The notes beneath the pieces are model-generated. The model was not told the DNA's origin. It ran no database searches and saw nothing but the letters and a program-made list of their open reading frames with translations. Source: Onthophagus taurus (taxonomy: Eukaryota; Arthropoda; Insecta; Coleoptera; Scarabaeidae). Taken from it: a stretch of 64,000 bases of DNA. Position numbers and translations under genes: made by a program. The stretch lies in assembly GCF_036711975.1 (NCBI RefSeq), contig NC_091972.1:32059001-32123000 (forward strand), in the 5' to 3' direction. Every line of letters begins with the position of its first letter. Within the stretch, counting starts at the first letter, position 1. Shown here piece by piece: positions 11,076-22,289 of this stretch.

Positions 11076-13502
11076 CACAAACATAGTTACCCATTCTGTT
11101 GGAGATCCGACACCCCATTAATTTATCGCGCCATACCATCTTGGTTTATCCGGGTGGAAGATTTTACAGAAGATCTAGTAAAAGCAACGTCAGAAACATA
11201 TTGGGTGCCCGATTTTGTAAAAGAAAAGCGTTTCGGAAATTGGTTAAAAGACGCCCGGGATTGGGCGGTAAGTAGAAATCGTTACTGGGGAACACCAATT
11301 CCAATTTGGATATCACCAACCGGCGATGAAATAGTCTGCGTCGGAAGCATACCAGAATTAGAGGAATTAACCGGTTCGAAAGTAACCGATCTTCATCGCG
11401 AAAGTATCGATCATTTAGAGATTCCATCAAAAATTCCAGGAAATCCACCGTTAAAACGTGTCCCGGAAGTTTTTGATTGTTGGTTTGAATCGGGTTCAAT
11501 GCCTTACGCTCAACAACATTATCCGTTTGAAAATGTAAAATCATTCGAAGAAGCTTTCCCGGCTGATTTTATCGCCGAAGGAATTGATCAAACAAGAGGT
11601 TGGTTTTATACTTTGGTTGTTATTGGAACTTGCTTGTTTGGAAAGGCGCCATTTAAAAACTTGATTGCAAACGGATTAGTATTAGCTAGTGATGGACAAA
11701 AGATGTCAAAACGTAAAAAGAATTATCCTGATCCGATGGAAATCGTTTCTAAATATGGCGCTGATGCTTTGAGACTATATTTGATTAATTCACCGGTCGT
11801 TCGAGCAGAAAATTTACGTTTTAAAGAGGAAGGAGTTCGAGATATCATAAAAGACGTCTTTCTTCCTTGGTACAACGCTTTTCGATTTTTGATGCAAAAC
11901 ATTGAATGTTACGTCCAAGATAACAAAGAATTCTTTGTTTATGACGAAAATTTCGCAAAAAGCGACAACATTATGGATCGGTGGATACTTTCGTTCACGC
12001 AATCTCTTTTAGATTATTTCCGCAAAGAAATGGCTTTGTATCATTTATACACCGTCCTTCCACGTCTTATGAAGTACATAGATTATCTCACCAATTGGTA
12101 TGTTCGCATGAATAGAAAGCGTCTAAAAGGTGAAGGAGGAAAAGAAGATGCCAAACAATGTTTATCAACATTATTTAACGTTCTATATAATATCATTAAA
12201 ATGATGTCGCCATTTTCACCGTTTTTATGTGAAACAATGTATCAGTATTTAAAAGAGCTTACAAATGAAAAAAGCGATAGCGTTCATTATTTAATGTTAC
12301 CACAACCAGATGAGAAACTAATTGATTTAAAGATTGAAAGGGCTGTATCAAGAATGCAAAGTGTTATTGAATTGGGAAGAGTTATTCGTGATCGAAAAAC
12401 AATCCCCATTAAATATCCGCTCCCGGAAGTTATTGTTGTCCATCAAAACCAAGAATATATCGATGATGTAACTTCTTTACAATCATACGTTTTATCGGAA
12501 TTAAACGTTCGAAAACTAACAACTACCACTGATAAAAGTAAATATGGAATAAGTCTTCGAGCTGAACCTGACCATAAAACGTTAGGATTACGTTTAAAAC
12601 AACATTTTAAAAGTGTTACTATTGCACTAAAAGCATTAACTGACGCTGAAATTAACGAAATGATTCAAAAAGGTTATCGAGATATCGACGGTCATCGAGT
12701 TGAATTAAACGAAGTTAGATTGATTTTTAAAACAGATTTATCAAGCAGTCAATATGAAGTTCACAGTGACAACGATGTTTTAGTTTTGTTGGATTGTACT
12801 CCAGATTCTTCAATGCAAGATGAAGGAACTGCGAGAGAAATAATAAATCGAGTACAGAAGTTAAGGAAGAAAGCTCATTTAGTGCCGACAGATGAAATTT
12901 GTGTTTATTACGAAGCTGAAAATGATTTATTAAGAGTTGCGGAATCTTTTAATAGTTTTATTGAAGACACTATTAAAGCTCCAATGAAAAAATTAGCAAC
13001 AAAAGGAAGTAAAGATGTTGAAATTATCTCTGAAAGTCAATCCATAAAAGATTCTACGTTAAAAATAGTTTTAACAAAATTTTCTGATGTAGAACTTCCT
13101 TTAGTTAAATGGGTAAACATTGAAGTGGTTGGAATTCGTACAAGATATTGTAACGGAGCTACAAAAGGAACTATCCTTTTAGAGAATGGTAATGGTATCA
13201 TTAAAATTGACGAGCTTAAAAAGGCCGTTTTTCGTTTATTTGCCGTGGAGGATTATAAGATTTTTTCGAAAAACGGAAAAGAAATCGATGGAAATTTAGA
13301 AAAATATTCTGGAGATGTGATTTATATTTCTAGGGAACCTGTTAAAGTTGAAAATTCAGCAAATGGTATTCCTTATTGTAAGATAAGTAACATTAGAGAA
13401 GGGAAATTGAGTGGAACTATTCTTTTGGAAAATCCTAAAGGAGTTCCAACAAATGCTGAAAAGAATTTAAAAGAACTTAAAACTAAATGGCCAGTTAAAT
13501 AA
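11076..13502 (+). CDS. IleRS: Isoleucyl-tRNA synthetase, cytoplasmic (3' terminal exon, about 808 residues)
   Basis: This class I aminoacyl-tRNA synthetase charges tRNA-Ile with isoleucine in the cytosol. The exon starts in phase 0 after a TTTTTTACAG acceptor and opens with HKHSYPFCWRSDTPLIYRA, the end of the editing domain. RDWAVSRNRYWGTPIPIW and FDCWFESGSMPYAQ follow. The KMSKS catalytic loop is KMSKR at 11700-11714, in the context DGQKMSKRKKNYPDP. The anticodon-binding helical domain (TNWYVRMNRKRLKGE) and the long eukaryote-specific C-terminal extension come next. That extension includes two LLEN-containing repeat modules, the second shortened and ending KTKWPVK. The family is usually about 1,200 residues, so some 400 N-terminal residues, including the HIGH motif, must be on upstream exons that were not found in the preceding 11 kb. 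The open frame is intact. Confidence 0.95.
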   Translation, partial: HKHSYPFCWRSDTPLIYRAIPSWFIRVEDFTEDLVKATSETYWVPDFVKEKRFGNWLKDARDWAVSRNRYWGTPIPIWISPTGDEIVCVGSIPELEELTGSKVTDLHRESIDHLEIPSKIPGNPPLKRVPEVFDCWFESGSMPYAQQHYPFENVKSFEEAFPADFIAEGIDQTRGWFYTLVVIGTCLFGKAPFKNLIANGLVLASDGQKMSKRKKNYPDPMEIVSKYGADALRLYLINSPVVRAENLRFKEEGVRDIIKDVFLPWYNAFRFLMQNIECYVQDNKEFFVYDENFAKSDNIMDRWILSFTQSLLDYFRKEMALYHLYTVLPRLMKYIDYLTNWYVRMNRKRLKGEGGKEDAKQCLSTLFNVLYNIIKMMSPFSPFLCETMYQYLKELTNEKSDSVHYLMLPQPDEKLIDLKIERAVSRMQSVIELGRVIRDRKTIPIKYPLPEVIVVHQNQEYIDDVTSLQSYVLSELNVRKLTTTTDKSKYGISLRAEPDHKTLGLRLKQHFKSVTIALKALTDAEINEMIQKGYRDIDGHRVELNEVRLIFKTDLSSSQYEVHSDNDVLVLLDCTPDSSMQDEGTAREIINRVQKLRKKAHLVPTDEICVYYEAENDLLRVAESFNSFIEDTIKAPMKKLATKGSKDVEIISESQSIKDSTLKIVLTKFSDVELPLVKWVNIEVVGIRTRYCNGATKGTILLENGNGIIKIDELKKAVFRLFAVEDYKIFSKNGKEIDGNLEKYSGDVIYISREPVKVENSANGIPYCKISNIREGKLSGTILLENPKGVPTNAEKNLKELKTKWPVK

Positions 13503-13580
13503 TTATATTAAATTTTTAGAGTGGAGATTAATATTGAGTGTTCCAGTTAGTTTTATGTTGTTTTAATGATTTATCTTGAT

Positions 13581-13586
13581 AATAAA
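13581..13586 (+). terminator. Polyadenylation signal of the IleRS gene
   Basis: AATAAA lies 79 bp after the stop codon, followed by T-rich sequence; this is the likely 3' end of the IleRS transcript. Confidence 0.7.
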
Positions 13587-13589
13587 AAA

Positions 13590-14235
13590 TCATTTTAAAT
13601 TAATTGTTTATTATTTCTATTTTTTTAATCTTATTATTATTAACTTATTATTCAAAAGCTTTTAATATAATTTTAAGGTTTGGTTAAGCAGAAACAAGTT
13701 TGTTATGTATTATGCATATTTCTGCATATATTATTAATCCTTGGAAAGGTCCTCTGATTAAGAAACACTCAGAACCAGAAACTTTCTTTCCGCGGAATGC
13801 TGTTACAAAAGATTCAAGTTTTAGTAGCTCTTTTCCTGGACTGTTCCCAATATTGGGAAAAGGTTAACATTACGCAAATCAACATTATTTAGAGAGCATT
13901 TAACAGTTTATAAACTCAGAAAGAGTACAAGATATATAAAACTCGATTGTATAAATTACCCAATCCGCTTTATAATATAGATGAGACACAACAGAAACGA
14001 ATAAACTCGACTGAGTAGATGTGATACATCTAATAAGTAATGGAGCTTGTTCTCTGAGTTATTTCTAACAAAAAGTTCATGTGGACATGCGTCCGAATCA
14101 CTTTATTTATTGAGCTATAAGAAATTGAAAATAAAATAATTGTATTTATTTTTAGACCATAGGTAATAACTAATAACAGTACATTATTAATTTAAAATAT
14201 TTTCCAAAAATTCCGTTTATGTTTCTAAAGCTTGC
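13590..14235. other. Intergenic, no gene recognised
   Basis: AT-rich spacer downstream of IleRS; no frame or repeat with recognisable features. Confidence 0.5.
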
Positions 14236-14540
14236 CTAAACCTTTATCCAACCCCGCAAATTAAACAGAATTAAACAGATTGAAGTCTGAAGACCTAGCT
14301 GGCCAAAAAAGCGATAAGGATAATGCTCATTTAGGTGAGTAGGGACTATTCGGAAAAATGAGGAGGAGCTGAATCGTGATGCAAGTACATCCTTAACCGT
14401 CTTGCCAGAGGTATATCTCTTGGAAGTGAAACAGTTTCGTTTCAAAAGTATGAAAACTTATACTAAAAGTTTTCGGCATTAGATTGCGACGATTTGGGAA
14501 ACCCAGTTGATGCTAAGTGGCACTTCCAATGCACTTACAC
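14236..14540 (-). pseudogene. IS630/mariner-type transposase relic
   Basis: Minus-strand translation in two frames gives DIPLARRLRMYLHHDSAPPH and then RIVPTHLNEHYPYRFFGQLG. These correspond to the catalytic Q-H-D-G-A-P-P-H-F block and the following T-H-L-N-E-x-Y-P-x-R-W-I-G-R block of mariner/IS630 transposases. The catalytic glycine is replaced by Ser and frames are broken. No terminal repeats could be identified around it. Confidence 0.65.
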
Positions 14541-14544
14541 AAAA

Positions 14545-15859
14545 CAAACACCGTATTGGAGTGTATTGACCCCATATTTTGGTCTCCAAGTGATTGACAA
14601 TATTTAAACACCTTTTAATATTTAATACACTAATTTATTTTAATTTAATATTGCATTACTATTACGTTCGTTAATACTATTACTATACTACGAATGCACT
14701 TCGCCCAGAATTATTGGCTGCGTATGTACTTCATTTACGTCAATAATTCTATTGCTCAGCGTTATTGTTGCCACGTGCCGATTGCCACGGTGCAACTTAA
14801 CACTTCCGGTGACGAGGTGCATCGAACTTTAGTTACTACTTTTTAAACCGTATTGTATGCACAAAACAGAAAAGTAAAGTTAAGATCACAGCAGTTTATA
14901 ATCTATTTTGACTTTATTACAACAACCATTAACAAGCAAGTCAAAGTTCTACTTTGTAGAAACAATCGCTAACATATACACTACCTTATATACTTTTCTA
15001 TCTGTGCATATCTTTTTACTGCATTTTTAAAGCTTCGGAATACAAAACCAATTGAGTGACCATCACGCAATATTGCAATATACATGTTTCGAAAAATCTG
15101 TTTCAATAATCATGGGTTTGTTGAGATTATAAAATTTCAAAATTGGGGCTGAAATTAGAAAAAAGTTGTGGTGATGACCAAGGTACATTATTTTTTTGTT
15201 AATTTTTTTAGAGCGGTGGTAATTTTAGACATGTTTATGTCTTCGCCATCAAATAATAATCTTAACACATCTGACTAACTGCAAAGATCTGGCATCTGCC
15301 ATGTTAACTATTGCTGCGACATATTTAGAGTTTAGTTCCATTCCTAGTTTTGAATATATCTGACCCATAAACTCAATATTAGATTTTAACTTAATTTTCA
15401 ATTTGTTTATTTTTATATGATTTGAAATTTTGCTGTCATACATGTGATATCGAAATTCATATAATATTTCATACAATTTTTTCTGAAAAACTTCCAAGGT
15501 TAAAGATTCCAAAAAGTAAGCGACACAATTGATAACAAATGGTGTACAAAAACTACAATTCTGACGAATTCTGTTACTTGATTAAAGAGCAGGAATTACG
15601 TCTTTAACCAAACACGATAAACTACTACGAAAACAGTAAACTTTCAAATACACTAGGATATTTAATAACTAAATCATCCACCAATCTAAATTCTATTTCA
15701 ACAATATCTCATCTCTTTAATTTTGAATCAGTATACACTTGTAAACTAGTGGTGAAACGGATGAAAATGACCGAATATATGATCATTTTTTAAAATCTGG
15801 TCGGATACCGGATAGTTACCAAATCTGGTTTTAGCCGGATATTAAAAACCTATTAGTTT
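14545..15859. other. Intergenic, no gene recognised
   Basis: Contains an 87-codon minus-strand frame at 15249-15512 (lysine/isoleucine rich, ending in a YVAAIVNMADARSLQLVR stretch) that resembles nothing I recognise. Sequence near 15770-15845 with repeated CCGGAT resembles decayed hAT ends. No confident feature. Confidence 0.4.
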
Positions 15860-16115
15860 AGTACCCCACCATTCCCAAGAATTAGTATTTTGTTTATCAG
15901 GATACGAAAGTTGGGTGGACTAATCCGCACAACTATCCAAGATGAAGAAATTCCTTTCTTAAAGAAAGTCAAATATCCAGGAGTAATCCTAGACAAAACC
16001 CTCTCATGGAATGGATATTTGCAATGAGTTTTACACAAAGGTAGACTATCCTTCTGGACTTGTCGTAGTCTTTGTGGAAAAAATGTGGTTGTTAGACCTA
16101 TTTATTTATTTATTT
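15860..16115 (+). pseudogene. Fragment of the RNase H-bearing LINE (RT C-terminal region)
   Basis: Plus-strand frames read GGLIRTTIQDEEIPFLKKVK, then VILDKTLSWNGYLQ and LSFWTCRSLCGKN. These match the same stretch of LINE copies A and B (GLIRPTIQGEEIPFSKEVK, VILDKTLSWNGHLQ). Here the family lies on the plus strand, opposite to A and B. Substitutions and stops mark it as an older copy. Confidence 0.8.
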
Positions 16116-16285
16116 ATTACAATTTGGGACGCAAACAGGGAGAACACCCCCAGTGAAGCATCCTCACAAAATATCGAATTAACATTATATTTCATAAAGA
16201 GACAATACACTTAGAAACACAAGCAAGAAATTTAAATATAAAGAAAAGTAGTTACAATGTTTTTACAAAGTTAATACAGAATTAA

Positions 16286-17543
16286 GGGGGGGAAACCACA
16301 TTAGGAGGCTCATTTTCATTGATTTTTTAGGATTTTTTTTGGGTGGGAAGAATTGATTAGAATTTAATCAAATTTTGACACTATTTTGTTTATATTTCGA
16401 ACAACTTTTGTGAATTTTTTTGAATAATTTTATAGAAAAATAACAAAGTTATTCACTGATGTCCGCTGGACGTCGTACCTAGAGTTCTCCAATTGCGGGA
16501 CGTGTAGCCATTTCAATTTTCATCTGATATCGAAAAGCTTTTCATTTTAGGTTAATAACTTATTTTGTAAGAATATGAACCTCATGCAGGTAAATGTAAC
16601 GAAAATTAAAAATTTTTCCGCGATTCCAGCAACATGCATTAGTCCTTCTTCTTCCTCATAGGCTTCATTTTGCGCCTGCAGCAGTGCTTTTCGAGCTTCC
16701 CGACCTTCCTTCGACTTCAATGAACTACGTCGATTCTGTCGATTCACGCGCTGGTTATCTATTTGTTCAGCGTACTGGAAGCTTTGCGTACCTACTACAA
16801 TTCCTGCTTCGTTCATGATCATCAGAAGGGATGAATTTCCTGCATTGAATAAGCCCGCGGCTAAGTACGATGCCAATTCGATGACTTTTAGTCCGGAGTG
16901 CAAATGTTTGGCAACTAGTCGCCAAATTGTGAAATTAAAGCTTTCATTTGCGTTTCGCGTGTGGCCACCTAAACATATTTCCAGTAATTCATCCCTTGAT
17001 AAATCTTCATATATATGCAGAATTTCCTGCTGTATGTCGGGATGCAATAGAGTAGGATGCGGTGCAAGCTCCATACCAAGAGCTGTTCGTTTCTGCCACA
17101 CGCACCAGCTGTCTTCTCCCTATGGGCAACACTCGTTCGAGGATTTTCATCGGTGGATATCATATGATAGTATGTCGCCATAATCGCTGTTTTCACATTT
17201 TCTACACTATCGATGTATGTCTTCGAATCGCTAGTCCATAGTAAGTGCTGAGCTTTTTCGCTAATGATGTCACAAGTAAATCACGCGTGAGTCATCTGAT
17301 TCATATGTTCACGTAAGTGGTATGCGTGACCCGCGTGGTATAGATCGTGAGCGGGCGTAAAAAAGCACTAACGCGCACATCTCTAGTATAGGCTACGGCA
17401 GACCGCTCGGTTCCATGCTCATAAAATCTAAAGGAATGTGAATTTCGGTTTGTAATTTTGACATCGTATTCTTGGATAGTTAAGCTAACGATTTATGCAA
17501 TAAAAAAAACGATTTTTTGAACCTTCTAATGTGGTTTCCCCCC
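16286..17543. mobile_element. Kolobok-like DNA transposon with TTAA flanks
   Basis: The left terminus GGGGGGGAAACCACATTAGG and the inverted right terminus GGGGGGAAACCACATTAGAA form TIRs of about 23 bp. TTAA abuts both ends (16282-16285 and 17544-17547). A TTAA target duplication with purine-starting termini is the signature of the Kolobok superfamily. The minus strand between them carries a matching transposase relic. Confidence 0.7.
16590..17196 (-). pseudogene. Mutator-like/Kolobok-type transposase, C-terminal part, frameshifted
   Basis: On the minus strand YYHMISTDENPRTSV is followed, after one frameshift near 17115, by GEDSWCVWQKRTALG. Then come LSRDELLEICLGGHTRNANE with SFNFTIWRLVAKHLHSGLK, and VIELASYLAAGLFNAGNSSL. 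This motif order (D-E-x-P...GEDSWC...DEL-x-x-C-x-G...N-x-NESFN-x-x-IW) is that of a transposase family common in insects and annotated as Mutator-like. The N-terminal half is missing. A frameshift near 17115 with an in-frame stop shows it is inactive, although the rest is a 184-codon open frame, suggesting moderate age. Confidence 0.7.
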
Positions 17544-17569
17544 TTAAAGTGATTCGCAACTAAAAAATA

Positions 17570-18530
17570 TCGCGCAACACGAAATCTTTAAACGAACGCA
17601 ATGAGAGCCCATATATAAACATGGTTGAAGATCTGGTTGTAAGTATTAAGAACTCGTATGATTGGCGAATTGGAATAAGTATTCCTATTAGATGTGCGCA
17701 AACGGAAAGTGATATTATTCCGGGTGAAGCGCCAGATCAGACAAGAGCCGCCGTTACCTTAGAGGCAATAGGTTAAAAACCGTACAGCGTCTGTCGTAAT
17801 CGCAGTACGGAAGATAATATTTATACGCCAAGTAAAGAATAAAGCGACGTTGAATGGCTTCGATGCGATCACGATAGACGGCGTACATGGGACTCCACAC
17901 CACAGAACCATAGCTTAATACACTGTTTACAAATGCCACATAAAGGGACTTTATACACGTAATATTGGTGAAACTTCTGCTTATTCTGATAACGAACCCC
18001 AAGTTACGTAATGCTTTTTTACCATAAGGTCGATATGAAGATGGAATCGCAGTTTGGAATCAAGAGTAATACCAAGAGCCTCCACTCTATCAGTAGACGC
18101 AACAGCTCTGCCGTTAAAGCTGCAATGAAAGTTAACCGGATATCGTTTCCATGTAAACGTAATTTTTTGACATTTGTCGTAATTAAGATGAAGTTTGTTG
18201 ACTGAAGCCGTAGACAATCGAGACTTGATGTTATATTTGTAAATATTTTATTATCATCTGCATACAGCAGGAAAGATGATTGTCTTGGGGCACACCGGAA
18301 CAGATGTACTTATAACCAGATAGAAAGCTACCAACCTTGACTGCCTGACTTCTATCTGATAAATATGAATGCCCAATTATTGGCATTGTTCACTGGATTA
18401 TGAACAATGCCATTTGGGATGTTAAAGGAAGAGAGTTTTTGAACAAGAATTGTATGGTCAATCTTGTCGAAGGCTTTAGAATAATCTGTGTAAATAGCAT
18501 CGACTTGAGAGTTTTAATTTAGGGTATTCT
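17570..18530 (-). pseudogene. Jockey-like LINE reverse transcriptase, broken
   Basis: Reading down the minus strand, VDAIYTDYSKAFDKIDH gives the first aspartate block and FLLYADDNKIF the YADD box. They are followed by LHLNYDKCQKITFTWKR, VEALGITLDSKLRFHLHID and the post-palm stretch SVLSYGSVVWSPMYAVYRDR. This order and spacing fit jockey-type reverse transcriptases, but part of the palm between the first two motifs is missing and frames shift at least twice. No endonuclease and no target-site duplication were found. Confidence 0.8.
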
Positions 18531-18534
18531 ATGA

Positions 18535-19290
18535 TCACATACGGAGCGGGAAAATTTTGTGTTTTAGATGGCCACTAGCGACACAATTACACAGTATATG
18601 TTCAGCTGTTTCTGACTAGTCGTTGCAAAGTTGACAAGTTTGATCCTCAGCTTGTCCAATGTGGAAAAGGTGGTATTTTAGGGGCGCATGGCCGGTCAGG
18701 TAACCTGAGAGCGTCCTTAGATCCCCTTTGTTGAGGCATAAAATCTCTGGTTTTGTTTTGCGACGGAGTTATTATACTCTTCACTTGTCTGTGACCTAGA
18801 AGTTCTTTCCAGCGTACGGCTACCTTTGAGGCCTCCCAACTGTTGATTATTTGTTTTAGGTGGGTTTTTTTATAGTCCACAACTGGGTTGGGCTCCAATG
18901 AAGGGCGTTTTCGTTACTTCTCTGGCCAGCTTGTCCATCTTCTCATTGCCCTCAATGTTTCTGTGACCTGGAAACCACCATAGAGTAACACCATTGCCCC
19001 TAGCGAGTTCTCTGAGGTTACTGGTACACTTTCTGATCAGCGCGGAGTCACACGTGTAGGCCTAAATTGCCTACACGTGAACGTTTTGTAAGTTCAAAGC
19101 GGTGCAGACGTTTATAGCAAGAACTTCTGCTTGAAAAATGGTTATGTCCAAGCTGAGGGGCAATTTAATGCTGCTATTTGGACTACTAATTCTCATGCCT
19201 ACTCCAGATCCAACTGTCGCATCAGTGTACTACTTCTAAATGTGACATAAGGCTGGTCGAAATTGTATTCTGTTGGTATAAGGTCTGTTA
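18535..19290 (-). pseudogene. RNase H and C-terminal zinc-knuckle region of a second LINE
   Basis: Minus-strand frames give NIEGNEKMDKLAREVTKTPF, the C-terminal part of an RNase H domain. They are followed by VDYKKTHLKQIINSWE, ELLGHRQVKS and, after a shift, TCQLCND...ETAEHILCNC, a CCHC knuckle. On the minus strand this RNase H lies upstream of the reverse transcriptase at 17570-18530, the wrong order for one LINE, so the two are separate truncated elements placed side by side. Confidence 0.7.
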
Positions 19291-19294
19291 AAGT

Positions 19295-20390
19295 AAGTGT
19301 TTTTAATGTGCTTATATTGTTATTATATTTTTATTGACAATTAATAATATTCTTTTGTTTTTTTTTGTACTTGTTTTACATAAACAACTCCTAAAACATA
19401 AAAAATTGTTGATTGCTTCATAGATAAATGTAACATTTCAACATAACACAACAACAAAATTTGACCATTAAGTAAATGTGATAACAAATTTTAGAGGCTA
19501 CCTTGTTGCTTCATAAGTAATTAGAATTACTAACTTATATTGCAACAATTAACAGCTTATTTAGCTTGGTCACAAAAGAATCAAGTGGTAGACTTTCTTT
19601 TCATATTATACTATTAAAATTGAATCATAAACATTTTTTTAATGCACATTAAAACATAAAATCTTTTGTTATATTATTTGATTTTTTATTCTCCTCTGCA
19701 CTAAACGTGAAACGGTTGTATAGTTCCAATCCATCCTCACCTTTACATTTAGAAAGATTACTTTTTTCCTTTCTTTTGGATTATCTAAGAATAAGTACAG
19801 TTTTCAACTATATTATCATCATTTAGAAGCGGTTTTAGAGGTCTAAAGAAGTTCTCCATATTACTACTCACAACCTGATACTGTGTATAACATAATTAAA
19901 CAAAATATTGCGTATAAAATCGCTTTATTTATAACTTTACCATATTTGTACATCATCATTCTGATAGTTTCTAATATTAAGTTATTTTTAGGCAACCCAA
20001 CTTACACCATACAACTTTTAAAAGCATTTTTAACTGATTAATGAATCCTTCTGTATTATAGTAATTAAATTTTTTAATAACAAAAAAGAAAAGGATTTAT
20101 TTCCAAGTAATTAAAATAATTTAATAAGAACTTTTTATCTTTATGGCTATACAAAATTTTAGATTAACCTAACCTTGTTTGCATAACCTTTTTCCTGATA
20201 AATGATTATATTATAAAATTATCAAAAAGTTATAATTACTCCACTCGGATTCATTCCAAAATTATTAATTTTTACATTATCTTTTTAAATAAACTTTAAA
20301 GATATAAAAACAAAAAAAAAATAGATATCTATCTCCCCACCGGAAAAAGCGCCATATTGGATTTTATAAGACTTTAGATTGTGTAATTTT
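19295..20390. other. Intergenic AT-rich spacer upstream of COX6C
   Basis: No gene or element recognised. The last ~70 bases become less AT-rich and probably contain the COX6C promoter. Confidence 0.5.
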
Positions 20391-20451
20391 GACAGCCGAC
20401 CACTTCGATCGTTTTTCGTGAACTGCGTTTTTGTCGCATTATCAGTTAAAG
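20391..20451 (+). promoter_or_regulatory. Probable COX6C promoter and noncoding first exon
   Basis: A short GC-richer stretch ends in AGTTAAAG followed by a consensus donor GTAAGAAAG at 20452. The first coding exon begins 104 bp later directly at its ATG, after ATTTTTAG, so a spliced 5' UTR leader is required and this is the obvious one. The exact transcription start cannot be placed. Confidence 0.55.
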
Positions 20452-20555
20452 GTAAGAAAGGATTAAAATTACAACGTACGTCGAATAAAGATAAAAATGT
20501 TGATAAACACGACGATCGATAATCCTTCTATAAATAATTTGGTATCAATTTTTAG

Positions 20556-20855
20556 ATGTCGGGAGCTGTTAGTAGGGCGGCAAGGCCCGAGATGAGACGT
20601 CTCTTGCACAACCAGATTAAAAAGAACTTGATTGTCTCGATTGGATTGTGTGTGGTGGCTGGAGTAGGTCAATATTTCCTTATTAATGCCCCTGCGAAAG
20701 AACGATACGTAAAGTTTTTTTCGTAAGATGATTTTTACATGTTAATAAAACAATGATGATATATTTTTATATATTTTAGGACGTATAACATTGAAGCGGA
20801 ATTTAACCGCATGAAAAACTTGGGTTTATTCGATTCATGTGGCCCTAGCGATTAG
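20556..20855 (+). CDS. cype: Cytochrome c oxidase subunit 6C (cyclope orthologue)
   Basis: A nuclear-encoded small subunit of mitochondrial complex IV, located in the inner membrane. Exons 20556-20722 and 20780-20855 join in phase 2 across a 57-bp GT-AG intron, giving 80 residues. It opens MSGAVSRAARPEMRRLLHNQ, then KKNLIVSIGLCVVAGVGQYF forms the single membrane helix (about residues 22-43), preceded by basic residues. The C-terminal tail reads KERYVKFFSTYNIEAEFNRM and ends KNLGLFDSCGPSD. The pattern R-x-L-L-x-x-x-I-K-x-N-L-I-V-S, K-x-R-Y-x-x-F, Y-x-x-x-x-x-F-x-R-M-K-x-x-G-x-F matches Drosophila cyclope closely, as does the length (77-80). The acceptor immediately precedes the chosen ATG. The open frame is intact and surely functional. 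Confidence 0.93.
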
Positions 20856-20900
20856 GATTATTAAGAAAAGGTGTTTGTAGTGTAAATTGGTTAATATTTC

Positions 20901-20906
20901 AATAAA
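20901..20906 (+). terminator. Polyadenylation signal of COX6C
   Basis: AATAAA lies 46 bp downstream of the stop codon in AT-rich sequence. Confidence 0.7.
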
Positions 20907-21189
20907 TTATAAATAGATAATCTTATTTATTGGACTTTTTATTTCATTTGGGAAAGTTTTGTATGGAAATTTTTGTTGTGTAGATTATATAATAGATGTG
21001 TAAATATGGAAGAAAACAAAATGACAGTTGACCTAACCTATAAAGATTGCACAATAGGTTAGAAAAACGTCAAAAATAACAAAACGGCTAATTAGTTGTT
21101 ATTAATTATAAATAAGAATTTTTAATAATTTTGATTAATAAACGCGATTAATTTAACGTAAATGAGGTTTTGTTGAAAAATTGAAAACT

Positions 21190-21861
21190 TTGAAATAAAT
21201 TTAAATTGACCGTGATGCATTGCGTGAGTGCGAACTGCGCATGTCCAACGCGCACCTCGAATGGCGTCGAGTTGTTATTGTTGAAAGAGTATAAACTATT
21301 TCCAATAAGATTATGTTCGTTTTTAATATATTTTCGACGAAAGTTATATGTAACGCATATCAGGGGACGTAGCGCGTAGGGGTCAGTAGTGATTTAAATG
21401 AAAAAAAACTGTGTGCTGTAAAGTTTTAAGTGTGTCACATAGAATGGGGTATGTAGTTTCGTTGCCGTAAGCAAATCAATTCGGTCGGGATCAGTGGTGT
21501 TGCAGTGGTCGCGTGGCCAAAAATGAATACCGTGCGGTTGACGGTGCGGTCGCAAAAGTTAAGAGTTTCGACGCAAGGTAGTTCGCCCCACGTAATTTTG
21601 ACAATGGAACACATGGATTTACACTCCCCCGTCTGATAATACAAAATGGCTGCTACCCAACCATCTTTTCTTGTATCAGATTTTGATTTGTTTCGCGGTT
21701 TTCTATCGAGAATGGTGCCCCGCGATTCGAAACTCGACCCGCGACCGCACTAGAATCATCCCCTAACAACAAAACGCGCCACTTCCGCCCCCACACCCGC
21801 GAAACTTTAACTTGTTTATAATTGCCACTTCTTTTGCTTCAATTGCAATGTGTTATTTCAG
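21190..21861 (+). promoter_or_regulatory. CpG-richer region, candidate NCOA6 promoter
   Basis: Against the strongly AT-rich background this stretch is rich in CG dinucleotides (for example CGCGCACCTCGAATGGCGTC and CGACCCGCGACCGCAC) and holds no long frame. It lies just upstream of a splice-bounded noncoding exon on the plus strand and 21 kb upstream of the NCOA6 start codon, with only transposons between. Promoter identity is inferred from composition and position. Confidence 0.4.
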
Positions 21862-21928
21862 AGTGAAAATAATGTAACAGGACCTCCTGCGATCATGGAG
21901 TATCCAACCAAGTACAAATGACCCTATG
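21862..21928 (+). other. Candidate noncoding 5' UTR exon of NCOA6
   Basis: Bounded by TGTTATTTCAG at 21861 and the strong donor GTAAGTC at 21929. It contains one short upstream frame, ATG at 21895 through TGA at 21920 (8 codons), and no long coding frame. The NCOA6 coding exon begins exactly at an acceptor-ATG junction (43011), so an upstream leader exon must exist; this is the best candidate seen. Confidence 0.4.
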
Positions 21929-22289
21929 GTAAGTCTAATTACATTCGATTATTATTAATCATTCAAATATTATATTGTTTATATTGTTAACTTCTAGATA
22001 CAATCTAAAATCTATGTAGACACAGGTAAAACCCAACAAAAATTTTAATATCTACGAAACTGACTCGATCCGATATAATTTGGGGAGATATACAGGTATC
22101 ATTTCGACATACAAGACCCATTTTTTATTATTACATTTCATTCTAAGCAAATCAAAAATTATTTGTTTCAAGAAAAAGAGTGGAAATGAACAAATCTTTA
22201 ATTACAGGAGTAATACAATAAATTTTTAGAAGTATTTTGACAAGTAAACATAACATAACCTTAATTTAAGTTGATGAGTAATTATACTC

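Noticed and set aside
11164..11544. 126-codon minus-strand frame
   Set aside because: Antisense to the IleRS coding exon.
15249..15512. 87-codon minus-strand frame
   Set aside because: Low-complexity Lys/Ile-rich sequence without homologue, splice sites or poly(A) context that I can recognise.
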